DNA of 64,000 bases from Meandrina meandrites (taxonomy: Eukaryota > Cnidaria > Anthozoa > Scleractinia > Meandrinidae). The DNA is taken from assembly GCA_963693305.1 (NCBI GenBank), contig OY855905.1, forward strand, positions 28,416,937 to 28,480,936. The letters run 5' to 3'. Within the stretch, counting starts at the first letter, position 1, and each line of letters starts with the position of its first letter. Below, piece after piece: positions 14,501 to 23,689 of the stretch. Below the pieces are notes generated by a model. That model did not search any database. It saw nothing but the letters and a program-made list of their open reading frames with translations, and was not told the DNA's origin. Position numbers and translations under genes: made by a program.

Positions 14501-17500
14501 ACTGCACGCGCCCTCTTGGCCGACGGTCGACGAAGTTGAGGTGGAAGGTCGGCGCTTCCGCAGAAACCGCTGCCAGCTGCGGTCTACAATGGAGCCATCA
14601 CCAGAACCATGCAGCCCCATAGATGAGCCGTCATCGCCAGTACCATGCAGCCCCATCGATGAGCCTCATCAAGCTGAGAATGAAAGCAAGCCACCAGATT
14701 TACCAGAGTTCCTGCCAGGACAGGTCCACACCCAGACCCCTGAGATTGAAGTGAATGATTCAATCCCTCCCACAGAATCTGTCCCGGTCAACGAAGAGCC
14801 CATACCTGCTTTCCATCTTGAACACTTGAACATTAACTTGAAAGACTTGAAATAACTTTACTTTATTGTTGGACCCTGTTGTTTTTTTTGTTCTCGCTAA
14901 TTTTGTAAGGGAAGGGGATGTGACGTAACAAGCGTGACCATAGTCATGTGATCAGCTAGTCACGTGACGAGCAGAACCTCGTGCAACGAATAGACTTTCT
15001 AGTGTGTCAGTGCCAACTCGGCATTAAAAGTTTGTATCGCTATCGAGCCTGAACTGTGATTTATTCCCTTCACAACTTGACAAGTACGGCTTGCTCCTGT
15101 TCCTTTTTTAACTTCACTCCGCGAAATTCTCTGTGCATACACGTTGTAAAACGTCCACGACAGAAGCAGCCATATTTGTTTACTGAAATTTGGCGCGCGC
15201 TGTAGGTATCCAAATGAGGTCATTGACAGATTCCTGTCATCGTATCAAAAACCGACCAATCAAATCACTCCGTCACCAGTGTGCCGGGCATCAGAAGTTT
15301 AATATGAAACCATTGCAGTCTCTCTTTTCGCTGTGGCTGGCGCCCCCGCTGTTTGCCGATCGCGGCTTCGCCGCTTACCGTTTGTCGATTTCTCAGCAAA
15401 AGAGAGACTGCTCGCAGTCTACCAGAGATCAAACAGAGGTACCAGACGAACTGTAGTTTTTCGTAGCATTTCTTAAGTTTACTTTACTGCCTAAATTCAT
15501 GCGTCACTGATTCGCAATCGATGTATTAAACTCCGGTGTATATGTATGTCAGTGAGCCCTTGCGTGTGTTGTGCTATATTGTGGTTCTTGATATTCACCT
15601 CTGAAAATTATACTAAAACAATGGTTCGCCTCAGGCTCAGTGAACATTGCAGCCCGATCGTTCTTTTTAAGGCGCGTGGGGAACACAGATTTTCCTGCGT
15701 TGCTGTTTTGAAGCTATCCTCGTTAAATAAAGTTGTTTGTTTATTCTTTTTGTAGCTATCAAACGCTCATTTTCAGAACAATTATTTACAGCCTACCATA
15801 TTTGGTATATTTGGCAACATGAACAACTTTGATGATTTCATGAAAACATTTTTGTTACCTCAGTAAAAAGTTTCGCTCCATGAGCCTTTGCGTCAGGCAG
15901 GTAGTTCATGTTTAGTGTGTTCTTGGCGCCAACGTTGCAACCACCGATACAGTTTCCGCATGCAGTACATTTGGGCTGCGGTATTCCCACATGGTTCGCA
16001 GGCGTGTCTTCAAAGGTAACATACAGAGGCGGCTTATAAAACATGTTGCCCGTGTCTTCAATGTCAAATTCACAGAGCCCTTCCTTCATTCTCTCTATTT
16101 TGTGTAATTTTGGGTAGTTATCAGGGTAAGGGGTTGGCTTTAATATGTCTATTACGTGCTGCCGATCGACGCTAGTAAAATTCTTGAGATCGTCTCTAAG
16201 CTCTTGTGGCCATATAGGATCACTGAAAACAGCAGGGTCGCTGTCAAGCCCAACATTTGCGTTTACAAGGGAGCCCCCACCAAGGCCGCACCCCTGAAAC
16301 ACTGATACTTTGTCAGTGATGAAAAGCTCGTAAAGATTTGACTGCATCCCTGTGAACAAACAAATAATTTAATTAACGATCGAGCATTCAATCCTATAAT
16401 AATGTTTGATAAATGAGTAGCAGTGTTTTATGAAGTTTAAAACACTAGGCGCAGCCGAGTGTTTTAGACTTGATAAAAAACGAACTGCGAATTTATTGAA
16501 CGGCTTCAAAATCTTCTGATGTAGACCAACTCATTCTTGCACTAATAATTAGATTTGGGGTTATTTTGGCCTGGAAAATTGGACGTAAAGTTTAGCCGTG
16601 TCTTTATCAGATATAGCCGTGTCTTTATCAGATATAAAGACACTCATTAAACATTAATTTCTCTTGTATTTTCTTTATGAACTATTAATGAGTCTTTGAA
16701 CTAAAATAAAACTACTTTCAAATTGAAGAAAACCACAAATAATAGTTTTCAACGACACCAACAAAAAGTAATAATAAACCTAAAATAAAAGACCATGGTT
16801 AAAAAACATAAAAGTAAGGAAGAGTAAAAATGACCACGAACGACAAGATTAAAAAAGCCATTTTTTTTTAAGGAAGCACAGTCCATGACGTAGCTCTGGA
16901 CTTGCTTAGTGAAAATTTGTACCATTTGTCAGTTAACCCCAGCCAGGGCGTCAGCATCAGTTGCTGTTTTATATATTTCATATAAAATGTATCTCATTTC
17001 CATAAAGTTCCAGAGAGCGTATCAAACTTAGATTATAACAACTATTTAGCGTATTAGTGTATTCTACTGTATTCAGAGTGATGTATATTTTTATCCAATC
17101 TTTGTTCTTTCCCGTTCACATTTTTACATACCTATCGTATGTTTCTTTCCTCCGAATGAAATCTGAAGTTCCTTAGAAGCTTCTGAGAATGTTTCGGGGA
17201 ATTCCCCAGGTAACCACTCCTTGCCTCGTTCCAGAACACAAACCTTTTGTCCTGCTCTAGCACAGCGACTCGCAGCGATGGAAGCCCCGTACCCAGACCC
17301 CACGACCACGACATCATAGTGAGGCTTGATTTCGGTTGGTGGAGAGGATAGTCGAGGAAAGTTTGGTGGTTGCTGTTGAGACAATTGTGGGTCAGTACGT
17401 CATGCCACAATGCAAGGTTATTTAATTTTATAAACTATTAAGGATTTTAAAAGCAATTATAATCATTTGTCCGTTTATATTCGGCTAACGAAGGAGGGAA

Positions 17501-18136
17501 CATTTGCCATCTTTACGAGTAAAGTAAAATAAACTTAAGAAAGGTTTTATGGCCAGCAGGAGATAAATTGATGCATTTTTGTTGTACATTTTGTAACGTT
17601 TGTCTTTCTTCATTTATAAATTACAGTAACAACGGCGCAGGCTAATTTAAGTTTAAATCCAGTGTCTTAACAATGTTTCGTTAAAAGCTTAATAGCATCA
17701 AACCAAATTATAATCGACGCTCAAAGCTGGTTTAGGAAAAAACAAATCACTTGAGAAAAGTAAGACTTGCCCTTTTTCTATGAAAACTTTCAAAATTTAT
17801 GTTGTCTGTTAACGTTATCTTTGTAATTCAATATACTTCAACGATGTTTTGATTGGTCTTTTAAGTCGGATGTTTTATTACGCCTGCAGGCTTTGAGTAA
17901 CAATTGATCTAAACAAATCACATCAGATCAAATCCCTTACTGAAAGAAGGGTTGTAAAACGACAAAATAAATAGATAATCTCGGAACATCCTCGTTTAAT
18001 TTGATGTGCAACACTTTTAGCCAGACGAATAGGACGGACTTTGAATCGGATTTATTTATTATTAAGTTGTTGAGAAACAATACACCCTTACCTCTGCAAA
18101 TGGATTTTTGGAATGCGAAGACGTCGAGGTTCCCAT
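1424..18136 (-). CDS. Copy A: paralogous GMC oxidoreductase / hydrolase fusion, exons 1-10, continues beyond left edge
   Basis: Exons: 18136-18092, 17372-17132, 16349-15859, 8784-8260, 7564-7243, 7132-6962, 4046-3819, 3428-2890, 2415-2279, 1559-1424. They total 2835 nt (945 codons) with no stop or frameshift, and every splice site matches the copy B position and phase. FAD motif (VVVVGSGYG), the four-Cys cluster (CTACGNCIGGC), HPLGGCPMG, GINPVMT and HGLGSSSGQF are all retained. Introns 3 and 6 are inflated by insertions (7.1 and 2.9 kb against 1.7 and 0.8 kb). The sequence just left of exon 10 aligns to copy B intron 10 to about position 820 and then diverges; exon 11 is not in the remaining bases. 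The gene may be intact with a longer intron, or 3'-truncated; the window cannot decide. Confidence 0.82.
1745..1850. repeat. Degenerate minisatellite (GGTATAG / TTTGGTCTGAAA units)
   Basis: Two to three imperfect units of about 35 bp (TTTTGGTCTGAAACAGGG and TTTTGGTTTGAAATAGGG) in copy A intron 9. Confidence 0.6.
4151..5238 (+). mobile_element. Penelope-like element, 5'-truncated, with GIY-YIG endonuclease
   Basis: Flanked by a 12-bp duplication TGCTGTAATATA (4139-4150 and 5239-5250), absent as a duplication from the matching copy B intron. The coding part starts with the RT end and connector (LPFLDCLVSHDNNELRTTVY, KPTHTDRLL). It shifts frame at an A-run near 4378 and continues with AVYKIKCSDSQASYIGETGR, a GIY-YIG domain at about 4650-4740, up to a stop at 4987. 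The 3' untranslated part contains CTGACGA and GAAACGTC, hammerhead-like blocks. The RT palm is missing, so it is a dead 5' truncation. Confidence 0.88.
5534..5581. repeat. (TAA)n microsatellite
   Basis: About 16 perfect TAA units in copy A intron 6; absent from copy B. Confidence 0.97.
5762..5909. repeat. Small inserted repeat with a perfect 33-bp hairpin
   Basis: Arms 5814-5846 and 5869-5901 are exact reverse complements around a 22-nt loop. Copy B reads straight through this site (AGTCCTGTTACC), so the hairpin-bearing piece is a copy A insertion. A TTAA element was later inserted at its right end. Confidence 0.75.
5910..6923. mobile_element. 1.0 kb piggyBac-like element, non-autonomous
   Basis: Inverted termini CCCTTTAACCGGCAA and TTGCCGGTTAAAGGG are bounded by TTAA on both sides (5906-5909, 6924-6927). 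CCYT termini and a TTAA target are the piggyBac hallmark. The 1014-bp interior has only short minus-strand frames (around 6044-6526) with no recognisable DDD transposase motif. Copy B lacks it. Confidence 0.8.
7861..8152 (-). mobile_element. tRNA-derived SINE in copy A intron 4
   Basis: On the minus strand the head (8152 downward) reads GCAGCGTGGCCGAG, an A-box, then a CCGGA/TCCGG stem around loop CTTGAAA, and a B-box-like GGGTTTAAGTCCC. This resembles tRNA-Ser(UGA). A second B-box-like block (GAGTTCAACTC) follows. The tail contains CCAGTTGGGATTTTTAACC and A/T-rich repeats. The matching copy B intron has none of this, so the SINE and its tail are an insertion. It is not a functional tRNA, because the 3' acceptor strand and CCA-proximal pairing are absent. 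Confidence 0.77.
8926..8975. repeat. Short tandem repeat of ATTGGTGTTCC
   Basis: Three near-identical 12-14 bp units in copy A intron 3, not present at the matching copy B position. Confidence 0.8.
10337..10500 (+). repeat. 5' LTR of the Gypsy element
   Basis: 164 bp, TG...CA termini. It contains the near-palindromic stretch around 10365-10386 (GTGATCAGCTAGTCACGTGA) and differs from the 3' LTR at two sites near its start and one near 10471. Confidence 0.95.
10501..10515 (+). promoter_or_regulatory. Primer-binding site, tRNA-Leu type
   Basis: TGGTGTCAGGAGTGG directly follows the 5' LTR and is complementary to the 3' end (CACTCCTGACACCA) typical of animal tRNA-Leu(CAG). Confidence 0.8.
10631..11680 (+). 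CDS. gag: Gag and protease region of the Gypsy element
   Basis: The 349-residue frame has a capsid-like helical region (about 35-190), then two zinc knuckles: CRFCGYQHGNRQC and CHKCGQKNHFQSRC (the second is canonical CX2CX4HX4C). The aspartic protease motif LDTGAECNLIS follows near residue 315. The frame ends shortly after the protease motif and pol resumes in another frame, so a frameshift or the loss of the joining sequence is likely. The start is the ATG 130 bp after the primer-binding site. Confidence 0.87.
   Translation: MTDTAEGGAEGTSAVAPLILPPMDLPPPKPLVVDDNLGSNWKQWKKVWQRYKIATGIYKKENLVRVSTLLSVIGEEAVKAFDTFAWGEDQSENSISDVLAKFDEYCEPRTQVIYERYRFYNRKQEPGESISAYVTELRVIAKNCAHNEITPDEILRDRLVLGVRDEKVRERLLRVNDLTLSKAIDICKASEQTSQQLKLIASGTEESVGAVRTQQQNEPPQNTRRPRDPPIRPECRFCGYQHGNRQCPAKGQTCHKCGQKNHFQSRCRATNPKVNTVEEVPEEVFRISKVGSGSRALIAMEVGMQGNQSQVTFQLDTGAECNLISLKDYRRATGDVDLAQVKRCSHKFI
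11683..14855 (+). pseudogene. pol: Pol region (RT, RNase H, integrase) with several frameshifts
   Basis: The N-terminal part is read from about 11708. A frame shift near 12110 leads into the RT core with RICLDPRDLNKAI, FGRYRWNRMPFG and IADDFLIAG. The first catalytic Asp of RT motif A appears replaced (VVHAKDGFWQ, where VVDAKDG is usual). RNase H starts at VQCDASQSGLGAVL and is split by a solo LTR at 13057. It resumes at ITVETDHEPL and ends at HIADALSRAYL. Integrase (13542-14453) has the HSSH...CTIC zinc motif and the D, D, E residues (VADLFVL, ITDNGSEF, KVENAVK). The C-terminal tail continues in a third frame to 14855 with a Pro-rich end. This copy cannot encode a working polyprotein. Confidence 0.9.
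13057..13201 (+). repeat. 145-bp solo LTR nested in Gypsy RNase H
   Basis: The insert starts TGTAGTGAT, ends ATCGCTACA and is flanked by ATGGG at 13052-13056 and 13202-13206. Removing it and one ATGGG rejoins the RNase H reading frame (QYLYG to GRDKITV). TG...CA ends, 5-bp duplication and no coding sequence are what a solo LTR from a different small-LTR element should show. Confidence 0.85.
14907..15082 (+). repeat. Polypurine tract and 3' LTR of the Gypsy element
   Basis: The tract AAGGGAAGGGGA (14907-14918) directly precedes the 164-bp 3' LTR (14919-15082), as expected for plus-strand priming. Confidence 0.92.
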
Positions 18137-18485
18137 CTCAAGAAACTGTGCCTGCACTCTTTATTCAAACGCTCGGCTTTTCACGACTAGAAAAACAAAA
18201 ATTTATAGTGTACACAGTACATAACTTGATCAAACTTAACACTGTAAAAGATGAATTGATTGATATATTGTTTAGCTGAGTTTGTCAGATTACCTGTGAA
18301 CAAAATGTCGGTAACCCGGCGCTTCTTTCCCTACCCTAAGTGTACTTTGTTCCATATTAAAATATTTTGTATGAGTTTCTCTAGATTAACTCGGGTTGTA
18401 CAAGATTCATATCTTGGAAAGAATAGAAATCGACAGGCTGATATTAAAACGTCTATTTTCTTAAGAAAATTAACACTGGGAACTT

Positions 18486-19251
18486 CGTCTTAGTTTATTA
18501 GGAAAGGAACTTGTGCCAGTCAAAGTAGTCAAAGACCTCGGTATAATATTAGACTCCAACTTAACATATAACGAGCACATAATTACCACCGTCTCTGCAT
18601 GTATGAAACGCCTTGGCCAGATCAACCGGGTGAAACATGCCTTTGACCAACGTACATTGATTATAATTATTAATTCCTTAGTTTTCAGCAAACTTTTTTA
18701 CTGTTCTAATGTATGGAGCAACACAACTGAACGTAATCTTGATAAACTCCAAGCGGTTCAGAACTTTGCGTGTCGCATCATTAGCGGAGCCAGAAAATTC
18801 GATCATATTACACCGATACTGAAGCGTTTACAATGGCTTCCAGTCAGAGACCAACTTTACTATCGTCAAGCAATCATGTGCTTTAAGTGCATGACAGGGA
18901 GTGCCCCAGGTTACTTGACTGAGCAGTTCATTAAACGCTCCGACGTGTCAAAGCGCTCTACTAGAAACGCACAATTATTATTCAGATCTGCCAATGGACG
19001 GAAAACCTTTTATTATCAGGTTGTTAGTCTTTGGAACTCTCTGACACCCAAACTTAAACTTTGCCAATCTCAGAGAGAATTTAAACAATCCTTGAAGCGT
19101 CTACTTTTAACGGAGTTCTTATGTTAATTAACTTTAATTTTTATTATATTCATAGTATATTTATAATATGTATTTATAGGTTTAAGTATATGTATTTATT
19201 TAACTCTGAAAAGCCTCATCAGGGATGGGTTAATAAAATTTGCATGTATGT
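18486..19251 (+). mobile_element. 5'-truncated non-LTR retrotransposon, RT C-terminal part
   Basis: A 204-residue frame (18513-19127) starts VKDLGIILDSNLTYNEHI and contains NVWSNTTERNLDKLQAVQNF and LKRLQWLPVRDQLYY, the thumb and post-RT region of Jockey/CR1-type LINEs. It ends with a stop at 19127 and an A/T-rich tail with TGTATGTA. Short AACTT duplications flank it (18481-18485, 19252-19256). The matching copy B flank (about 56690-56715) lacks it. Confidence 0.82.
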
Positions 19252-19609
19252 AACTTGAAGATCTACAAAGCAAATACTTCTTTTTGGCAGCTAAATTAGT
19301 TTCCTGTTGTAGTGTAAAATGAAAATGTCTTTAAAATTTTTGCAGAAAAGGGTCACTTGCACATCGCTACCTAACTTTCTGGCAGCAGTACCTTTTACTT
19401 TGAATATAAACAGTTGTCACGAATGTGACAACTGTATCGCGAATGACGAAATTCACTCTTTTGATTGGTTTTTTGGATTCTTAGAATTAGGCAATGTACC
19501 TAATAATTAGATTCCTCTTCACTGTTTTATGTAGCATAGAGAGTGCCACTAAGTTTAATTTAATTTCTAGTCTTGTTATCATCAGAAGTTTTTTTCCTTG
19601 CACGCGTCG

Positions 19610-19771
19610 AGATGGACTGCCATCATCTCTTTAAGGCTATTTTTCTGCCTAAGATCCTGTACGCACTTCCAGTCTACGGATTCTGCCAGTCAGATTTAAA
19701 CACTATACAATGCTTTTTAAAAGGTGCAATAAGCGACGTTACACTTCTGAGGTAATCACTATTTACGATAT
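19610..19771 (+). mobile_element. LINE RT fragment
   Basis: Encodes LFKAIFLPKILYALPVYG and SDLNTIQCFLK, a conserved block of CR1/Jockey RT C-termini, with a frame break near 19722. Its right end abuts a scrap of SLC17-like exon at about 19772. Copy B's flank diverges exactly where this begins (about 57060). Confidence 0.7.
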
Positions 19772-20235
19772 TTTACACTCCGATATACAAACGGTAGGTA
19801 AAGTTCATTATTCTATAAAGCCTGTGATGCAAAAGCGTCTTTACTCTTTTCAATCGATATTAACAAGAAAATAGTTAACTGGTTTTTAAAGATTTGGTAT
19901 AGCAAAACGTGGGGATAAATTCATTGTATCTTAAGATAATCAACGATTTTCTCTTTTCTATTTAATTCTTTTTTCTCCGGCATGACACAAATGACAGTGT
20001 TATGATAAACGATGTTCAAATTTCAGACCGGATTTGTTTTTTTCTGTGTTGTACCTGAACTTGAATTAGCGTTTCATTGGACACAGAAGGAGTCGAACCA
20101 TTTTTATCAACCCTTTTTTATAAAGAGCACCCTAAAATGAAGAACACATAAGTATGAATTGTTAATTTAGTATCAACCTACAAATAGGATTCCATGCGGC
20201 CACACCTTTCTTGGTAAAGTCCCTCTCAGGTCCCT
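19772..20235 (+). pseudogene. SLC17-like transporter scraps upstream of copy A
   Basis: Bases 19772-19795 match the end of the SLC17-like exon at 59272-59424 (ILHFDIQT) with its GTAGGT donor. Bases about 20178-20233 match the start of the exon at 63081-63195 (RFHAATPFLVKSL-like), but the acceptor AG is lost and the reading frame soon decays into T-rich sequence. The intervening intron also aligns to copy B's flank (19870-20100 with 62858-62980). This is the copy A side of a duplicated, decayed gene. Confidence 0.6.
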
Positions 20236-20296
20236 TTTTTTAGCGACACATTTTTTTTAGCGCTTGGGGTCCGGAAACCAAAGAACAAATCAAATT

Positions 20297-20373
20297 AGCC
20301 TGCGGAACAGGCGATTTATTAGTTAGTTTGCGAGACGCGCGAAACACCAGGGCGAGCGCGTGTTCTGCAGGCT
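20297..20373. mobile_element. 77-bp MITE with AGCCTGC termini
   Basis: Ends AGCCTGCGGAACAGGCG and CGCGTGTTCTGCAGGCT are inverted repeats, flanked by a perfect 10-bp duplication AAATCAAATT (20287-20296, 20374-20383). The 9-10 bp duplication suggests a Mutator-like family. Confidence 0.8.
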
Positions 20374-20383
20374 AAATCAAATT

Positions 20384-22589
20384 AGCGAAATACTAAATTC
20401 GTTTGACTTGTAGCCTTCAAAAGGCGACTCAGGCGCTCGTGTTTCGAGGTTCCTAAAAGACTGACAACGCATTTTACTACAAAATGGTTTTTATGGATTG
20501 AAAGCCAGCTCAATAACCTTTAATTTGATATAGGGTTTTAGCTATCTACAACATATTTCGACTGCGCTATATCGTTTACACGCGAGACACCCCCAAAGGT
20601 ATTCGGTAACCTTAATTTGAGTAATTCTTCATTAAAATCACACTATTTTACAGCATCGTTTTTTTAAGACACCTTCATTTTTTGAAGTAACATGTTATCT
20701 GCCTCTCCGTCAGAGTCAGTCGACACATCGTCAATCAATCTCTAGATTCATTAAAGTAATTCGTTATCTCCATGGGGATACCTCACTTCTTCTACTTTCT
20801 TGTCCAAAACGTTCATCGCCTTTAAGTCTTCCCAGTTACCGGTATTAAACCTCAAGTTCTTTTGTGGATGTTGTTGTTTTGTCTTGTGAAAAACGCAGAT
20901 TGCTACAGAAATTATTACGCCTATGTAAAGCATCGAAATCGCGTTAATTAAATGAATGTAAACGTAAACCATACGAAAATTCGCATACATTAAATGCATG
21001 TAACATTTCGAAAATTCGCGTTAATTTTATAACGCGTAGATTTTGTTTGCGTTATTAAAATGCTTCGTTTTATATTCGTTCCATGGCAGGTTCCAAAGAC
21101 TTTTTGAAAAAGGTTAGGCAAACTGATTTTCACTTTTGATACATTTTGATTATATTTCATCGCTTTTAGCTCGGCTTTTTTTTTTCAATTAGCTTGATGT
21201 TTTTAAGAGATCTTAAATTAGCCTGAAATACTTTTTTTAAAATGTTGTACATTACTTAATTTAAATCGTGGAGCACCTGGAAACTAGCGAACAGCTAAGC
21301 GTGTACTTGTCCACGTTAAATAAAGTATGTCTATGTATGCCTATGTCTATACCTATAATAAAGTAATAACAACAAGTTTAGCATTGTAGAACAAGTCTAA
21401 CCAGAGGTCTAGCTGATTATGAGAGTGTTTATAAGTTAAGGTCGTCTTCCTATTTGTGATGGATTCGAAACCACCTTACCTCAAAATAAATGTGAAACTC
21501 GCCAATTTAAATTCACCCGTTTGATAAGAACATTATCTTTTCCAAGATACCCATGCACAATTCTCAATATTTTGCCCCTAGAGTGATTGCGCACGAGTGA
21601 ACTTTATTTATAAGCAAATTAAACTGGTCGTTTTCAAAAACTGTTGGCTGTATAGAAGGCAAGTGAAAAGTTACATAGCTAATTATCAATTTGGAAAGCT
21701 GAAGTTTCGAGCATTAGCTCTTCGTGGGTTTGCACTGAGGAAGAGCTAGTTATCACTAACACTAACACTAACACTAACTCTAACTCGTCACCAATCTACA
21801 CTAGGATAAAAGAACCACCAAAATGCAACATTTCCTTAATTTTTGTTCCTTGTTAGGGTTTCTGCAAGAGACCGATCGTGACGTTAATGCCTTGACGCCC
21901 AGGGGATGAAAAGGGTCGGTGAGGAAAGGGCGTGCTAACGTAATAAAAGTATTCACTTGTACTGTTTGTGTACCGCGGTTTTACTTACCGACGTACATGA
22001 TTTTGGCAATTTCATGACACTAGTATTCAAGTGAAGGTAATCAAGTGAGCTCCGCTGATGAAAATGCTATCTCAAGCTTATGACTTCTTCACGTCTAAAA
22101 GTTTGCTTTCAAATGAGTCTAAACAGCTGTGTCAACAGACTCGACGGCTATTGATTGCACAGCTTTTGCGCGAGTTTTCGTTATTAAACCTAATTTGGCA
22201 CTGCCTTTCAGATACAAAAACAGTCATGAGAAATTGAGAATTAGAAACAGCGGTAGATACACATTGTTTTCATTCAAGAAGAACTGTAGATATATTTTTA
22301 AAGATCTTTAAAAAATGGCGCCATTTTCTCCTTTCTCCGATGTTTCTGAGGAAGTTTGGAAATATTATTAGATAAATCAATTTCCGAAAAGACTAAAAGA
22401 AGGTTATTCACCGTAACACGAGTTTAAAGCGCCAAAATTACTGAATGAACCGTTGAGCGTGCGTACACAACTGAATATTGTACTCAGAAAAATAATTAAA
22501 AACTATGATATGAAGGAAAATGAGTAAGAATCCTACTTTATTTTAAGCAATTAGGTTATTTGCTTTCGATTTCTATGAGGTGATAGCTT
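20384..22589. other. Intergenic stretch, no confident gene
   Basis: Apart from the possible exon above, it contains a block shared with the right end of the window (about 20940-21640 with 63410-63990) and a short ACTAAC tandem repeat at 21747-21785. Nothing else is supported. Confidence 0.5.
20758..20940 (-). CDS. Possible C-terminal exon of an unidentified protein
   Basis: The minus-strand frame ends FNTGNWEDLKAMNVLDKK, EEVRYPHGDNELL and TAA at 20758, after a hydrophobic stretch (LYIGVIISVAICVF) that could be a membrane segment. Composition is protein-like and ends naturally. I do not recognise the family. No partner exon is evident, and the right flank is a repeat shared with 63.4-63.6 kb. 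Low confidence. Confidence 0.25.
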
Positions 22590-22990
22590 TCCCTATTAAA
22601 ACCCAATTTCCCAAATTATTTTAAAACGTTAAATAAATTTTACCTGAGCAACTTTTTCCTTTTGTTCTTTTTTAGAGGAAATGCTGATTCTAACAGAAAA
22701 TTGTACGGATGCTAGTCAAGATATATAGAGGGCGGTTTCCCATCCTCGATAACAAAATGATCTTTAAAATCTCCGCCCACTGTTTTTCTGAAATGCATGA
22801 CTGATGTTATTGTAGGTCCAGGTGGTTCGTAACGGTTGTTCTTCTTATCTTTTGTATCTGATTCCTTCTTTGTTTTTATTCCAATTGCGTTGGCCTTTTT
22901 ATCGCCGTTGTAGCTAAAACCCAGCACATCTCCATTTGTAGTGAAGCGTTTTACAAGTTGTTCTTAGATGTCTAGACCGCGTTCTCTTGA
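22590..22990 (-). pseudogene. Third, degenerate copy: fragment of GMC exon 4
   Basis: Bases about 22643-22984 match the 3' two-thirds of exon 4, including GFSYNGDKKANAIG and NRYEPPGPTIT, together with the intact donor and about 50 bp of the following intron. The match stops abruptly inside the exon. A deletion of about 40 bp near the 3' end and a shifted frame after the VIEDG segment destroy the reading frame. No other exon of the gene is found nearby. It indicates that at least one more copy of the gene existed between the two present ones. Confidence 0.85.
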
Positions 22991-23638
22991 GTGTTATTCT
23001 TCAGTTCGGCCGGGTCTCAACGATCATATAGTCTACGGGAGAAAAGAACCACGAAAGTACAAATGGCAGGGTTTTCAATAAGGGCCGGCAGCCGGCGAAA
23101 CTCGCCGGCTACTCCACACGTTTTCGCCGCTAAAAGAAAGATTTTGCCATAATTCTTGGTTAAAATATATCGACCGTCAGGGCTCGAAATTGCGACCGAT
23201 ACGGTCGCCAATGTGACCAACATGTCATAAAAATTCTGCTTTAGTCGCCAAAATGGCGACTACATTTCTGTTTGTTGACGATGAATAACGGACATTTCCT
23301 CAGCCATTGTCCCCTTCCGGAAAGTTATATCGGAAAATCTTTCCTTTTAAAACATCCAAAATAAGAAAAAAAGTCAATACATTCTCTTACTTTGCTGTAA
23401 AAGATTCTATCCCATCAGAAAACTCGCAAAAAGCTGACCGTGTTTGAAATCACCCTATAATGCTTTGAAAGCCCTTGAGCATGTCATGTATGCCTATGGA
23501 TTTTGTCTCTTGTTGATTCTTTCGATAGTGGCCACAAAATCTTATATATCGTGTTTGTTTTAAACCTAGTTATAAGATTAGTTTGTTTTTAATTTTGAAT
23601 ATTTATGTATTTAGTCCCTTTTTTGGATTAAATTCCTA

Positions 23639-23658
23639 GGGGGGGGGGGGGGGGGGGG
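23639..23658. repeat. G20 homopolymer
   Basis: Uninterrupted run of G; exact length may be uncertain in an assembly. Confidence 0.95.
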
Positions 23659-23689
23659 TGGGGTCTCGGATATTGAAATTTCATTTTCC

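Larger units (their letters stand above)
10337..15082 (+). mobile_element. Ty3/Gypsy LTR retrotransposon, recent but defective
   Basis: Two 164-bp LTRs (10337-10500 and 14919-15082) start TGTGACGT and end CTTGACA, differ at three positions and are flanked by AGTAC at 10332-10336 and 15083-15087. The order gag, protease, RT, RNase H, integrase is that of Ty3/Gypsy. The element is 4746 bp, including a 145-bp nested solo LTR. It lies in the opposite orientation to the host gene and inside a helicase fragment. Confidence 0.96.
9975..15165 (-). pseudogene. RecQ/DExH-like helicase fragment inside the TIR element, split by an LTR retrotransposon
   Basis: On the minus strand an ATG at about 15162 starts MAASVVDVLQ, followed after a frame break by KLKKEQEQAV up to 15088. 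The coding sequence resumes at 10336 beyond the LTR element with ILPTGFGKSLIYQ (Walker A) and VVVPLRSIAEEQV. After another frame break, ALIVVDESHT (DExH motif) lies near 9983-10008. It then runs into the terminal inverted repeat without helicase motifs III-VI, so only the first RecA-like half is present. It is broken by an internal stop, a frameshift and the 4.75 kb insertion. Confidence 0.78.
9797..15421. mobile_element. 5.6 kb terminal-inverted-repeat element (Mutator-like) in copy A intron 3
   Basis: Left inverted repeat 9797-9912 and right inverted repeat 15288-15421 are near-complementary (the right arm has about 18 extra bases) and both end in TAGACTGCGAGCAG. They are flanked by CCAGAGATC at 9788-9796 and 15422-15430 (10 bp if a preceding A is included). 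Copy B has the uninterrupted site near 53114-53122. Long TIRs with a 9-10 bp target duplication fit the Mutator-like group. No transposase is visible; the interior is a helicase fragment and a nested LTR retrotransposon. Confidence 0.83.

Noticed and set aside
14282..14656. Minus-strand 124-residue frame within the Gypsy element
   Set aside because: Antisense to the integrase tail; the apparent repeats mirror the Pro-rich sense sequence.
17373..17384. Translation start of copy A at the flavoprotein exon itself
   Set aside because: The frame upstream has only a TTG and the bases form a good splice acceptor; an ATG exon with matching phase exists upstream in both copies.
1424..18136. Calling copy A a pseudogene
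   Set aside because: All ten visible exons are open with good splice sites; large introns alone do not prove loss of function.
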